A stretch of 64,000 nucleotides of DNA. Source: Flavobacterium aquariorum (GTDB taxonomy: Bacteria; Bacteroidota; Bacteroidia; Flavobacteriales; Flavobacteriaceae). Of the stretch, positions 7,504 through 17,409 are shown in pieces; the first letter of the stretch is position 1; every line of letters begins with the position of its first letter. Position numbers and translations under genes: made by a program. The notes beneath the pieces were generated by a model that worked only from the letters and a program-made list of their open reading frames with translations, made no database searches and was not told the origin of the DNA. Location of the stretch: assembly GCF_003254745.1 (NCBI RefSeq), contig NZ_QKXH01000007.1, positions 186,001 to 250,000 on the forward strand, written 5' to 3'.

Positions 7504-9423
7504 TTAGTTTTTCAAGTGGTTAAATGCCTTAACTATGTATGGCGGTACTACAAATGAAGTTTTTGCTTCGGCAATATTTTCGATTATATAAAGTGCAAAA
7601 TCCTGTGCAAATACGGCCTTGCCCGGCATGCACTTCCACATAAGGATAGCTAATTTTTCCTGCTCCTGCTTACTAAAATTTGACTTTAGGGAGCTTAGGT
7701 ACGTATCCATATGAACAACAGGATCTGGACAGTTTGCCTTTAAATATTTGTAAAGGAAATTATTTTGCAGAGCGGCGAGATGGTCAGGAATATTACTGTA
7801 GCAAAGATCATATTCAAGAGTCTGAAATGCTACATTTACACTAATATTCGTTTGTTTATTTGCCACCGATTCCAGATTTTTTATACGGTTACGAGTATTT
7901 GGCGCAATTAAAGATGTGTGGAGCGCTATATGGTTTCTATAGCTATCTGCAACAAGATTATCAATATTGTATTCCTTCTCTTTTGATTGCGGGAACCGAT
8001 CATCATCAGTAACTATAGCTATCTTTTTAGGAAGCTTCTTTTTGTTATCAGTGCTGTTGAATAAGAACATAAAAGGATAAAAAGATATCCCTCCGACATT
8101 CACCATTTCGATACTATAATCTTCTAGGTTAAAACCTTCGACGTTACAGAATGCGGACAGCAGCAGTTCTTCCGAAATTCCCTCTACGAAAAGACAAGAT
8201 TTTGCAAAAAACAATTGGGATTTTGTGACGTCTATATAGCGCTGTAACTGCTTCATTTTAAAATTTATATCATCCTGTAGAAGTGGTTTTTTTTTGGATG
8301 TATCCTGAATAATTTTTTCGGAGTCACGTTCCTTAAAAATCTCTTCAACAGTATAAGCATCACTATCCAAAACAATAAGATTGGAGAAAGGCACTTTTGA
8401 AGTGAGTGTCGGTGAGTGGGTTGTAATAAAGAGCTGGCTGTTTTCAGAACTGTTGGATTCTTTCAGGAAATTGTACAGGCTCAACTGAAGCTGGGGATGT
8501 ATATGTGCTTCCGGTTCTTCGATTAACAAAGAAAAATGAGGAATCGGATCCTCTTTAATACGTTCTTTGATATCTCCCAGTACGGTAGCTATATAGATAA
8601 GGTTGTTGAATCCCAAGCTATTCTGCATCAGGTTGAAACCCTCGTCCGAACCGGTTTTCATATCATGAGGGAGGTAGGGCTTAATGACATTTACGATATA
8701 TTCGATTCTTGACTGTTCAACATGCAGACCGATCTGGTTATTATTGGTATTCTTATAAATACTTTTTAAATTGCTGTTTATATTGTCCCTTGTTTCCTGT
8801 ACTTCTGGTCTTTTTAATAACTTATCATTGGCTTCTTTGATAATTTCTTTAAATTTTTCTTCCGTTTTCTTCTGTTCTACAAGCCGTTTGATAACCTTAC
8901 CCAATAAATTTCCTCTTGTAGTCAAAAGGTCTCTTGTGCTGTCACGTATAGCACTCAAATAGTAGTGCTGGAAGAGCTGAAAGGTATTATAATCGGCTTT
9001 TTGGCCTTCAATAATTCCAGTAAAAAATGAAAATTTTGGATTGTGTTTATCCTTTTTGTAACGCAGTTCTATCCTCGCGTAATCGTTTTTACTATTGACA
9101 GGGTCAATTACCATATATTCATAGAATGCACCTTGCTGCTGCGGGCTTAATCCCCGGAATTCGTAACTTATGCTTATAAGATCACTTGTATTTATTAGTA
9201 GTGCTCCTGCTGCATCAATTGAAATAGTTTCATGAAAATCTTCATTGGAAACGGTAAGTTCCCTGATCGGTTCGCCGATATTATATAAAAGACGTATAGC
9301 GTCAATAAGTGCTGACTTACGTGCGCCATTTTCTCCGATAATAACATTAATTTTTGAAGAAAAATTGACCTCAAGGTGGCCTATGCCTTTATAGTTGTTG
9401 ATGGTAATTTTTGATAAATACAT
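7504..9423 (-). CDS. gajA: OLD-family ATPase-TOPRIM nuclease, GajA of a Gabija system
   Basis: 639 residues. The N-terminal ABC-type ATPase has a P-loop GENGARKS (30-37), Walker B LLIEEPEAHIHP (299-310) and an H-loop TTHSP (334-338). The C-terminal TOPRIM nuclease has VEGISEE (413-419, catalytic Glu) and TDDD (472-475, metal site). This layout is that of class 2 OLD nucleases and GajA, which nicks phage DNA when nucleotide levels fall. Odd: the last Gly of the P-loop (GxxxxGKS) is Arg35 here. GajA is thought to be inhibited by ATP and not to need hydrolysis for cutting, so the change may alter nucleotide sensing and need not be inactivating. First gene of the pair, ATG start. Confidence 0.87.
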   Translation of the reverse strand: MYLSKITINNYKGIGHLEVNFSSKINVIIGENGARKSALIDAIRLLYNIGEPIRELTVSNEDFHETISIDAAGALLINTSDLISISYEFRGLSPQQQGAFYEYMVIDPVNSKNDYARIELRYKKDKHNPKFSFFTGIIEGQKADYNTFQLFQHYYLSAIRDSTRDLLTTRGNLLGKVIKRLVEQKKTEEKFKEIIKEANDKLLKRPEVQETRDNINSNLKSIYKNTNNNQIGLHVEQSRIEYIVNVIKPYLPHDMKTGSDEGFNLMQNSLGFNNLIYIATVLGDIKERIKEDPIPHFSLLIEEPEAHIHPQLQLSLYNFLKESNSSENSQLFITTHSPTLTSKVPFSNLIVLDSDAYTVEEIFKERDSEKIIQDTSKKKPLLQDDINFKMKQLQRYIDVTKSQLFFAKSCLFVEGISEELLLSAFCNVEGFNLEDYSIEMVNVGGISFYPFMFLFNSTDNKKKLPKKIAIVTDDDRFPQSKEKEYNIDNLVADSYRNHIALHTSLIAPNTRNRIKNLESVANKQTNISVNVAFQTLEYDLCYSNIPDHLAALQNNFLYKYLKANCPDPVVHMDTYLSSLKSNFSKQEQEKLAILMWKCMPGKAVFAQDFALYIIENIAEAKTSFVVPPYIVKAFNHLKN

Positions 9424-9839
9424 CTAAAATTCTATTAATTGGTTTTGCTTACTTCTAATTCTACTCTAGGGAACAATACTAAAAAAGTTTGATTCCATTT
9501 ATTTAATTCCTTCAATATTTTATAAAAAAATGATTACGAAATGCAATATACGTTATCTTGATTTATCTTTTAACAATGATTGTAAAAAAACGTATTATAC
9601 TTGATTTATATTTAAATCAAAAAAATAAATTTAGTGAAAGGAGTAGGAAGATTTAAGATTTCAATTGCAGTTTGGAATTCAAAAGATTGCAAAAAGGAAA
9701 AAGTCAGGGAAGCGGAAAAGTAGGTGTAGATTCAAAGATTGAATGAATTGCAGAAAAGTGCCTTGAAACAGCCTTTGAAAGAAGTCCGTAAGTTTAATAC
9801 CTTAACTTTTTGTGACAAAAAAGGTATCCCCTCCAAAAG
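9424..9839. other. Gap upstream of gajA, no intact gene
   Basis: Should hold the gajA promoter: TAGTATTG (minus strand, 9474-9481) is one base off TAnnTTTG. On the + strand a short open frame (about 9725-9843) without a start codon may be debris. No repeat or RNA is recognised. Confidence 0.35.
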
Positions 9840-10065
9840 TTGGTAACCATCATATATGCCAAAGCATCAGATTACCATATTGGCGCCTTTGCAAAATTTA
9901 TTTCCATAGATCAAAAAGATGCCGCTCTTAAACCTAAGAATATTTCAATGGAACAAGCTGCATCTATTCTTCTTGTTGAACTTACAGCGTGTAAGGTCCT
10001 GATGGGAAGGGCAAAAATTACTCATGGCAAAAAAAAAAATCTTTATTCAGGCTGGCTTAGGCTAA
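9840..10065 (+). pseudogene. Fragment of an NADP-dependent (quinone-type) oxidoreductase
   Basis: The translation holds GAFAKFISIDQKDAALKPKN and then SMEQAASILLVELTACKVL, matching the segment of medium-chain (zinc-type) oxidoreductases that reads like GAFAEY..ALKPKN..EEAASIPLVGLTAWQ. At the A-run near 10025 the frame breaks: one frame goes on as nonsense, another gives KKIFIQAGLG, the expected start of the nucleotide-binding motif, and then stops. Both ends of the gene are missing. It is on the strand opposite to its neighbours and marks a past insertion or deletion between two defence modules. Confidence 0.65.
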
Positions 10066-10143
10066 AGAGCTACTTTACCTTTGTATATAAAACCGCTCCA
10101 TGTATCGGTAGCAGAATGGATATCATTTGGATTATTAATTGTT

Positions 10144-10836
10144 TCATCGAATCAAGATTGTGTTTTTTAGCTTTTTAAGTTCTTGTTTTTGTTGCTCAAT
10201 CAATTCTTCCATTTCATCAAAAATCAATTTATATTTTTCATCTACCGATAAACTTTCAATTTTCGATTCATAATTATTAAAGTCATAAACTCCCGAACTA
10301 TCATTTGACCAAGTTATCATTTCAAAATGTTGCAAAAAATCTTTTTCTTCATCACTAAGAAAATCTTTATTCTCTATAAACCAATCACTCGTTTTTGATA
10401 ATAAATCTTTATTTAAATTTGTACTAATGACGGTTAAGAATAGCTTTTCAGTATTATTTTTTACCAAATCAACAAAAGTAGCCCATTCATTATTACTAGG
10501 TAAATGTCTATATTCAAGCCAATTTGGAAGAAATGAAAGGTCATCCTTTTTAAATACTTTTAATAATTCAATTATTGGTTTTAAATCCTCCAGTGGTTGT
10601 CGCATAGGTAGATTCTCTTTTTGTGACCATACTTTTAAAATTATATCACAACATTCTTTTTGCAATTTTTTCTTTTCTTGTTCAGATTTACATTTTTCTA
10701 CGTTCTGAATTAATTCAGCCAGATAATGAACCATCCATCTAGCCAAAGTATTTACAGTATACTCAAGTTTTAATTCTTCTATTAGGCGCTTACCCAATTT
10801 TATAATTTCTTCCTCTGATTGTTTTAACTGTGCCAT
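10144..10836 (-). CDS. Small partner protein of the giant nuclease-STAND gene
   Basis: 230 residues, mostly helical and charged, with a Lys/Glu-rich coiled-coil end (about 205-228, EELIEQQKQELKKLKN). No signal peptide, membrane segment or enzyme motif is seen. Its ATG lies 47 bases inside the end of the giant upstream gene, so translation is almost certainly coupled. Some AVAST systems (type III) are described as a large nuclease-STAND protein plus a small second protein, and this could be that partner. It may be an adaptor, regulator or self-inhibitor. The link to the giant gene is firm; the function is not. Confidence 0.7.
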   Translation of the reverse strand: MAQLKQSEEEIIKLGKRLIEELKLEYTVNTLARWMVHYLAELIQNVEKCKSEQEKKKLQKECCDIILKVWSQKENLPMRQPLEDLKPIIELLKVFKKDDLSFLPNWLEYRHLPSNNEWATFVDLVKNNTEKLFLTVISTNLNKDLLSKTSDWFIENKDFLSDEEKDFLQHFEMITWSNDSSGVYDFNNYESKIESLSVDEKYKLIFDEMEELIEQQKQELKKLKNTILIR

Positions 10837-13800
10837 CTGGTGTTATTAAATATATTTTAGTATTTGTGTTTTTATCAAATGAAGATTCATCTTCATCGAC
10901 AGCATGTTGATTTCTATTTCGATATTTTTTTTCTTCGAGTTGTCTATTTATATGACATTCAATTATAAGAGAACTGTTAATGACGGATAAGTATTTGAGA
11001 AGAAAACTTATTTTTACCTGCAATGTTCCAGCATAAGTTTCTAAATTAGTGTCGTATCGGCGATATCTTTCTTCAGTAACATCATACCAATTTTTATAAA
11101 TTGAAATTTTTTGATTTTCATAGTATGCTTCTTTGTTATTTTCTGAAAATGTAATATCAAATATTTTGCAAATCTCCTTGCCTAAAATCACATAATCTTT
11201 GCCAAAAGTGGCTGTTTCCGGATCATGAGAATCTAAACCTTCAAAATGCGAACTTATTTGACGCAACCAACCTTTATATTTAAAATCACTATAGTTTATT
11301 TTAGAGCGTTCTTCATTTTCGAATGGTACATTATAATCGTATCTATTTTTTGCAGTTTGAAATGCTGCTAATAATGCTTGGGCACCTTTTTGTGAAACTA
11401 ATGCTGATTTTATTGATACAGTTTCACGGTTTTCACCAATGTACTTAGAAACATAAGAATATGGAGTAAGATAACCTGTTTCTTGAAAATTAGTTAAGCC
11501 GACTTCAGTATCAAAATCTTCTTCATTTATATTATCTCTCCAATTAGAATCAAATTCATCATATTTGTATTGCCAATATTTTTTTTCTAAAGGTAAAGAA
11601 TCCCTCAAGTCTGATTGCCAAACATTGCTCCAGATATTTCCTTCTGAATTCAACCATTCTTTCCATGACTCGTACATGTTTTTTTTAAGCAATGGTTTAG
11701 TTTCTAACAAATCGTTTGCTGCACAAAACATAGCGTGATATTCATAATATGTTTCATGATTTTCTATTACACATTGACTACCTTTTCTATTATCAAACAA
11801 GCCATAATCATTATCATTTTTAAATTTTCCAAGGTGATTTTCATATAGGTTATCAATAACTCCCCATTTCTCTACTATATATTTTTCAGCAATTACAGCA
11901 ACCTCTTCGCCAGAAATATTAAAATGACTACCTACACCGCTGTACCAGTAAGGTATTGTATCCATTCTATCAAAAGAGAAACGCCATTTGTAATTTTCAA
12001 GTTCAGATATTTTTTCATATTTAGGAAAGTATTTCTTTTGTTCGCCATTCTTTTTTAATTTTGATTTCAGACTTTTTTTAATGGCTAAGTTTTCATCATC
12101 TGTATAAATTTTATTATCAAAAGAATAAAGATTAAGACATGTTCTTCTTATAAAATATTTGATTAGTAAGTGAGGTAACTCTATATTAAATAACTCTGTA
12201 TAAAATTGATCTTTAAAATTGATTAATTGTTCAGGTACTTCTGAACTTAATCTTTCAATAGCTATCCACAAATATAATTTTGCCGACATCCAATAATGTG
12301 GGTAATTTTTATCTTGAAAAGGAATACAACCTTTATTGTTTTGATTTTGAAGTAAAATTTGTAAAATTTCTACGTTTCCAAAATTCACTAATCTTCTTAT
12401 ACTGTGAATTGCTCGCCATCGCATTCGTTTGTCAGGATTGGCCAAAACAAACATTAAAACTCCTGCAATAATTTCATTATTGTTTATGGGAGGTAATAAA
12501 TTATTGTTCCATGGGCCATCTGCTATTTCAGGCTTAATTTTAGCATTCCATCTTTTCAGTACCCATGAAAGAACATTTTCATTTTCTTCGATAGTCAGTC
12601 TGTTTTTGATTAATTCAATAGTACCGTAAATCGATTCGTATGTCATTAAATCGATTTTCTCAGGTAATATACTTACTATATGTTCTGTAAGTGTAATGTC
12701 ATCTACGGAAAACATATTGGCAAACTGTTGTACTTTCCAAAGGCTCAAACGATAACCATCGTCAAAATGTTCAAACCAGTTGAGTAATACGTATTTAAAA
12801 TTAGCTTTTTTCCATTTTTTGACGCCAGGATGTATGTCCCATTCTTCGAGCCTTTCTTTTAATATATTCTCAAAGTAATCGGATTCTAAAAGTTGAGAAC
12901 TAATATCAACCAAGGCATCTAAATGTGCGACATACTGAGATGGTGAACATTTGGCTTTTATGTCTTTAAATAAGTTTTCAATTTTCCATCTATTATGGTA
13001 GTCGTTTGCATTGATTAAAACTTGCTGTAAGGCAGATTCCAACTCGTTAGTTGATGTAAGATCAAGATTGTCAATGCTTATATTATGTGGATAATCAGTA
13101 ATTGAAAAGTCATTTATAGAATTTGATTCTTGCTTTTTCTCAGTGATGCTTTCTTGAAAATCCAGATATTCTTTAATTCTATTAATTATTTCAGGTTTTA
13201 TAAATTTACCTGTTTTAATTTCATCGTATATTACTTGAATTACGCTATCACTTTTTGATAGTTCATTATCCCTAAAAATTCTTTGCACAAATTGTGACTT
13301 GTTTTCAATATCTCGATTTTCATCAAACTTTGAAAGGACTAATTTATAAAGTTTGATCTGATTGTCATTATAATGATAATAATTATCAAGTGGAATTAAT
13401 GATCCCGCAACAATGTGATCGATAAAACCTTTTTCTAATGCATTTGTTATTAATTCTGGGATGAAGTCTTCAAGTTTTATAATACCTCGATCATGCCATC
13501 TACAAATAGTTGTAAAAGCCGATGGTATATCAATTTCTAAGATAGACTTTAAACCCTCTTTATATGGAAAATGATCAGTATCATAATAAGAAAGTTTAAT
13601 GTGACAGAATTCAATAAACCGCGCCAAATAATAAGCTAATTCAGGATTAGGATGTTTAATTCCGATTTCTGTAAAGCTGCTGATAGCCCTTATTTGTGAC
13701 ATAGCTTCATAATCTATATCAGAAACAGATTCTATTGCTTTGTTAAAATAATACGTACCCGTTTCAATATCTATTTTATTACCATATATACTGCATTTTA

Positions 13801-16800
13801 TATAGTCATCCGTAATTTCTTTTGCACCACTATTACTATCAATAAGTATAGAATCTATTTCGGATAATATTTTTAAAGAAAATTCATTATAGCCATCTAA
13901 TATTGTAATTATTTTAAGTGCATTAAATCGCTGAGTTAGTTTTGAAGTAATGTTTTGAGTGTTTATAAATATCTCTTCAATTAATGGAATAGAATCAGGA
14001 AAATGAATAGCAATCTCAAATAATAAATCAGAGAAGTATTGGGTTCTTTCAAAGCTCCAGTGTCTATTATATCTTTTAAATTCATAATCATTTCCCAGAT
14101 TTTTACAAATTTGATAGAATTTTGTTAGACAATCCTCGTCGGTTTTAAAATTGCCTAATTTATCAATTTTTAGATGGTGGATTTGTAATGCATATTTAAA
14201 AAAGCTCTCAAATTCATTCTTATCGTTTTCAACTGAATTTCTTTCTTTATAATCTTTGATTTTAGCTAAGTCAATAAATTTTTCAGGTAAAATTTCTTTT
14301 ACGTTTTTAACTTTTCCATTTAAAGCAGCTGTCAGTGTCTCTATTCTTATAGCAAGATTTACCGCTGATGAGCCTTCACCATCATAGTATTTACTAGTAA
14401 AATGAGGAACACGGTCAGGGAGTTTATACTTAATTAACGAGAGGATATTTAATATTTCTGCAATATCAAGACTTTTATAATGGAGAAGTATGTTACAATA
14501 GTCAACAATTAAGAGATTAAAATTTAGAGGGAGTTTAATATTTCTCTGTAAAATTCTTAACAAAATATAAGCTAATTCAGTTAAATCAAAATCAATTTTC
14601 TTTTTACAACTGAATAGCCTACAAACAATGAAGATTTTTACATCAATTCGTAAGTTGCAATTTAGCCATTTTTCTAACTGTGTGTCAGTGCTCATAGATA
14701 GAATGTTATCGGCTAAATATCTACCTGCAGATAATAGTGTACTTTTTGGACTCCACCTATTAATCGAGTTAAAAGCATTTTCAGCTCCATATATTCTTAG
14801 TATAGCTTCTGTCTCATACGCAATATCTATATTTGAAATTCTGTAGTTTCCGTAATCTTCTTTTGCTACAGAGGCGTGCTTCCAATTCAACCATTTTTTT
14901 GCAGTATTTAAGTGCTTTATAGCAATTTTTCTTTGATCAGGTTGTCTAGAATATATACCGGCAAGCTTTAAATGAAATGATCCTGCCCATGTTTTCTCTT
15001 CTGATTTGAAGTTTAGTCTTGCTAATGATGATTCATTTCCAAACTGTGTAACCAAATCGGGATATTGGATTAAAAGTTCAGTTAATGATTTGTCAGTATT
15101 AGATTCTTCAGCCGCAATCATAAGCAGTTTAAAATAAGTCAAATTATCGTCATCTGAAGAACTGACTTTCATTGATAGTTTAGTTCTATTTATATAAACC
15201 TCTTTGTTCCGGATAGGATCTAGTGGTACAGATAAAAAACTTCTTTCTAAAACAATATTTTTTAATTTTTCTTTTTCTTCTGCAATGAATAAAATATTGC
15301 CTAATCCAATTGATGCATAATCATCTTTTTCAGCTTTTTTGATAAATAATTGAGCAATAACTTTTAATTCATTTATACTTGCTGAATATTTATTACGAAT
15401 ATGGTTTTCAAAATCTTCATCTCGAAAATTAAAATGATTATTTTCACAAATCAGTCCATGCCAAATATCAGTAGCTAAATCACCTAAAAAACCTTCTGAC
15501 ATTGCAGATACCTCTTGTAAATAATTTATTGGAACCGGTCTAGGTAGGGTTATTAAATATTTAAAAAAAATATCAATTTTTTTCTTTCCATTTTTACCGA
15601 TCCTTTTTGTTGCTTCAATTATTTTTTCTTCAATAATATCTTCTACTTTTTTTCCATTGGGTTTTAAATAATTGATTACTTCATTAATTCCTTTACTTTT
15701 TAAATCTATTGAATAAGATTGAACACGAGGAATACCGCCAGTTAAGTTGTGAAAATCATTAATTTCAGTTTCAGTACTACTAGGATAACTATATTTTAGA
15801 AATTGTTCAGATTCTGATAAGATGAATGGTTGTAATTCTATATCTACATATTTATCCGGAAGTCCTAAAGTTGCTTTTCTATATGATCTTGTAGTTACAA
15901 TTATATTGCAAGAACTCGGTAAGTTTATATTTAGCAAATCCGAAACGAAACTTTTTTCATCATTTTTTTGAGCAGCTGTAATACTATTATCAGCTGCATC
16001 AATTATAATTGTAAGGAATGCTTTTTCATTTCTAGATTTTAAAATTCCGATTGCAGAAACTATTCTTTTTTTTAATTCTTTAATATAAACTTCATCAGAT
16101 TCGTTATGAACGATTAAGAACTCTGTCCCTAATCTTTTAGCAATTTCATTTGATATATGTTGTAATGCATATTTATGTAAGTGTCTTTTATCATCGGCGT
16201 CTAGATATGCACCAGCACCATAACAATCAAATACGATACATTCTGAATAAGAAGGTAAATTATTCTCTATTTGTTTTGTAATAGTAGATTTTCCAATTCC
16301 AGCGACACCGTGAATACAAATAGGTAAACCAGATTTATTAGTCCCTATTTTTTCTATTATTTCATCAAGCTGTTCTCTTTTTATATTATTTTTTAATTTT
16401 TCAAAACTTTGGGTAACTGGAAATAAGTTTTCTACACTACCATTGTTGAATCCTAGATTTGCAATGATATCGACATAGGTAATTTTTGTATTCTCTTTTG
16501 ATTCCGGCATCATTTTATTCCAAATCAATTTGTATAAACTATTAAATTGATTTTTAGAAGTAACACTAGTATTGCTTATCGCTATAATGAGTCCCTGTTC
16601 CAGCTCATTCCTAGAATTCTCACCACATTCACTAAAATCAAGAAGCTTCAGGAAACCAAGAAACTCTATCTTTGATAGGTTTGTAGCCTTGAATATTGAT
16701 TTAAAAGATTCCTTGTAAATTTTTATTGTTTTGTTAAAATTTTCAAAGGAGATTGATTTTTTATTGGCTAATAATTCCTGAGAATCTTCGATCAATTTTA

Positions 16801-17263
16801 TCTGCGATTTATTGAAAGATCGATTACTGATAAGTTTTATTTGTACTTTTTTTAAAACCAATTCTTCTCCGAACTCATCAATTAACGTTTTGTAAATTGT
16901 TGAGAATCTATGAATTATTGATCCATCAGTATTTCCACTTTTTTTGCCTTTATATAATTCAGAAAAATTAATATTTTGTTTTATTCTTCTTGTACTGTAT
17001 TTTAGTTGAGAAATAATTATTTTTTCTGCCTCTATGAACTTTTCTCCACCATAGTATTCTAATAAATCTACTCCTAGCAATTTTTCACCTGTTGCATCAA
17101 TTTTTGTTGCTAAATTTTGCTCAACTCCTTCAATGTAAATTGCTTTTAGACCATTATCATCAAAATTTAATAAATTTAAGGATTTTTTTAAAGTCCATAA
17201 TACATGGAAATCATCACCGGCATTAGATTCTGGTGCTTCTGAAATAGTTTTAACGTCTCTCAT
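10790..17263 (-). CDS. Giant putative Cap4-like nuclease-STAND NTPase (Avs-like defence protein)
   Basis: 2157 residues. The N-terminus (about 10-230) opens with SNAGDDFHVLWTL and has Asp66 (GVDLLEYYG) then QLKYS with Lys88, a D...QxK pattern as in Cap4/DUF4297 PD-(D/E)xK nucleases. The NTPase has Walker A GVAGIGKST (319-327), Walker B TIIIDAADN (418-426) and VTTRS (456-460), the order seen in STAND/NACHT ATPases. About 1500 helical residues follow without further motifs, as in the sensor arms of Avs proteins that bind phage terminase or portal. Expected action: phage protein binding, oligomerisation and DNA cleavage. The A+T-rich codon use differs from gajAB. Its start codon lies in an inverted repeat. 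Assignment to a particular Avs type is inference. Confidence 0.75.
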   Translation of the reverse strand: MRDVKTISEAPESNAGDDFHVLWTLKKSLNLLNFDDNGLKAIYIEGVEQNLATKIDATGEKLLGVDLLEYYGGEKFIEAEKIIISQLKYSTRRIKQNINFSELYKGKKSGNTDGSIIHRFSTIYKTLIDEFGEELVLKKVQIKLISNRSFNKSQIKLIEDSQELLANKKSISFENFNKTIKIYKESFKSIFKATNLSKIEFLGFLKLLDFSECGENSRNELEQGLIIAISNTSVTSKNQFNSLYKLIWNKMMPESKENTKITYVDIIANLGFNNGSVENLFPVTQSFEKLKNNIKREQLDEIIEKIGTNKSGLPICIHGVAGIGKSTITKQIENNLPSYSECIVFDCYGAGAYLDADDKRHLHKYALQHISNEIAKRLGTEFLIVHNESDEVYIKELKKRIVSAIGILKSRNEKAFLTIIIDAADNSITAAQKNDEKSFVSDLLNINLPSSCNIIVTTRSYRKATLGLPDKYVDIELQPFILSESEQFLKYSYPSSTETEINDFHNLTGGIPRVQSYSIDLKSKGINEVINYLKPNGKKVEDIIEEKIIEATKRIGKNGKKKIDIFFKYLITLPRPVPINYLQEVSAMSEGFLGDLATDIWHGLICENNHFNFRDEDFENHIRNKYSASINELKVIAQLFIKKAEKDDYASIGLGNILFIAEEKEKLKNIVLERSFLSVPLDPIRNKEVYINRTKLSMKVSSSDDDNLTYFKLLMIAAEESNTDKSLTELLIQYPDLVTQFGNESSLARLNFKSEEKTWAGSFHLKLAGIYSRQPDQRKIAIKHLNTAKKWLNWKHASVAKEDYGNYRISNIDIAYETEAILRIYGAENAFNSINRWSPKSTLLSAGRYLADNILSMSTDTQLEKWLNCNLRIDVKIFIVCRLFSCKKKIDFDLTELAYILLRILQRNIKLPLNFNLLIVDYCNILLHYKSLDIAEILNILSLIKYKLPDRVPHFTSKYYDGEGSSAVNLAIRIETLTAALNGKVKNVKEILPEKFIDLAKIKDYKERNSVENDKNEFESFFKYALQIHHLKIDKLGNFKTDEDCLTKFYQICKNLGNDYEFKRYNRHWSFERTQYFSDLLFEIAIHFPDSIPLIEEIFINTQNITSKLTQRFNALKIITILDGYNEFSLKILSEIDSILIDSNSGAKEITDDYIKCSIYGNKIDIETGTYYFNKAIESVSDIDYEAMSQIRAISSFTEIGIKHPNPELAYYLARFIEFCHIKLSYYDTDHFPYKEGLKSILEIDIPSAFTTICRWHDRGIIKLEDFIPELITNALEKGFIDHIVAGSLIPLDNYYHYNDNQIKLYKLVLSKFDENRDIENKSQFVQRIFRDNELSKSDSVIQVIYDEIKTGKFIKPEIINRIKEYLDFQESITEKKQESNSINDFSITDYPHNISIDNLDLTSTNELESALQQVLINANDYHNRWKIENLFKDIKAKCSPSQYVAHLDALVDISSQLLESDYFENILKERLEEWDIHPGVKKWKKANFKYVLLNWFEHFDDGYRLSLWKVQQFANMFSVDDITLTEHIVSILPEKIDLMTYESIYGTIELIKNRLTIEENENVLSWVLKRWNAKIKPEIADGPWNNNLLPPINNNEIIAGVLMFVLANPDKRMRWRAIHSIRRLVNFGNVEILQILLQNQNNKGCIPFQDKNYPHYWMSAKLYLWIAIERLSSEVPEQLINFKDQFYTELFNIELPHLLIKYFIRRTCLNLYSFDNKIYTDDENLAIKKSLKSKLKKNGEQKKYFPKYEKISELENYKWRFSFDRMDTIPYWYSGVGSHFNISGEEVAVIAEKYIVEKWGVIDNLYENHLGKFKNDNDYGLFDNRKGSQCVIENHETYYEYHAMFCAANDLLETKPLLKKNMYESWKEWLNSEGNIWSNVWQSDLRDSLPLEKKYWQYKYDEFDSNWRDNINEEDFDTEVGLTNFQETGYLTPYSYVSKYIGENRETVSIKSALVSQKGAQALLAAFQTAKNRYDYNVPFENEERSKINYSDFKYKGWLRQISSHFEGLDSHDPETATFGKDYVILGKEICKIFDITFSENNKEAYYENQKISIYKNWYDVTEERYRRYDTNLETYAGTLQVKISFLLKYLSVINSSLIIECHINRQLEEKKYRNRNQHAVDEDESSFDKNTNTKIYLITPDGTVKTIRGRNYKIG

Positions 17264-17299
17264 TAAATCATTTTTAAGTTCTTTTTAAATGATTTAATG
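17261..17299 (-). promoter_or_regulatory. Inverted repeat overlapping the giant gene's start codon
   Basis: Perfect 13-bp arms CATTAAATCATTT (17261-17273) and AAATGATTTAATG (17287-17299), spacer 13. On the mRNA the last three bases of the 3' arm are the ATG itself. It could be a hairpin that masks the start codon or a two-fold operator; either would hold back a toxic nuclease. Confidence 0.6.
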
Positions 17300-17409
17300 A
17301 CTTCTCAAACTTCAATGTTTCTATATATCTCCTAAATTCTTTCATAGCTTGATAGTTTTTTTGGATTTTTTAATATTTTCTTGAATCATAATTAGACTTG
17401 TTAAACTTT

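Noticed and set aside
9840..10178. 112-codon frame taken as a gene
   Set aside because: Only its first part matches an oxidoreductase, it is frameshifted at an A-run and lacks both ends, so it is listed as a pseudogene.
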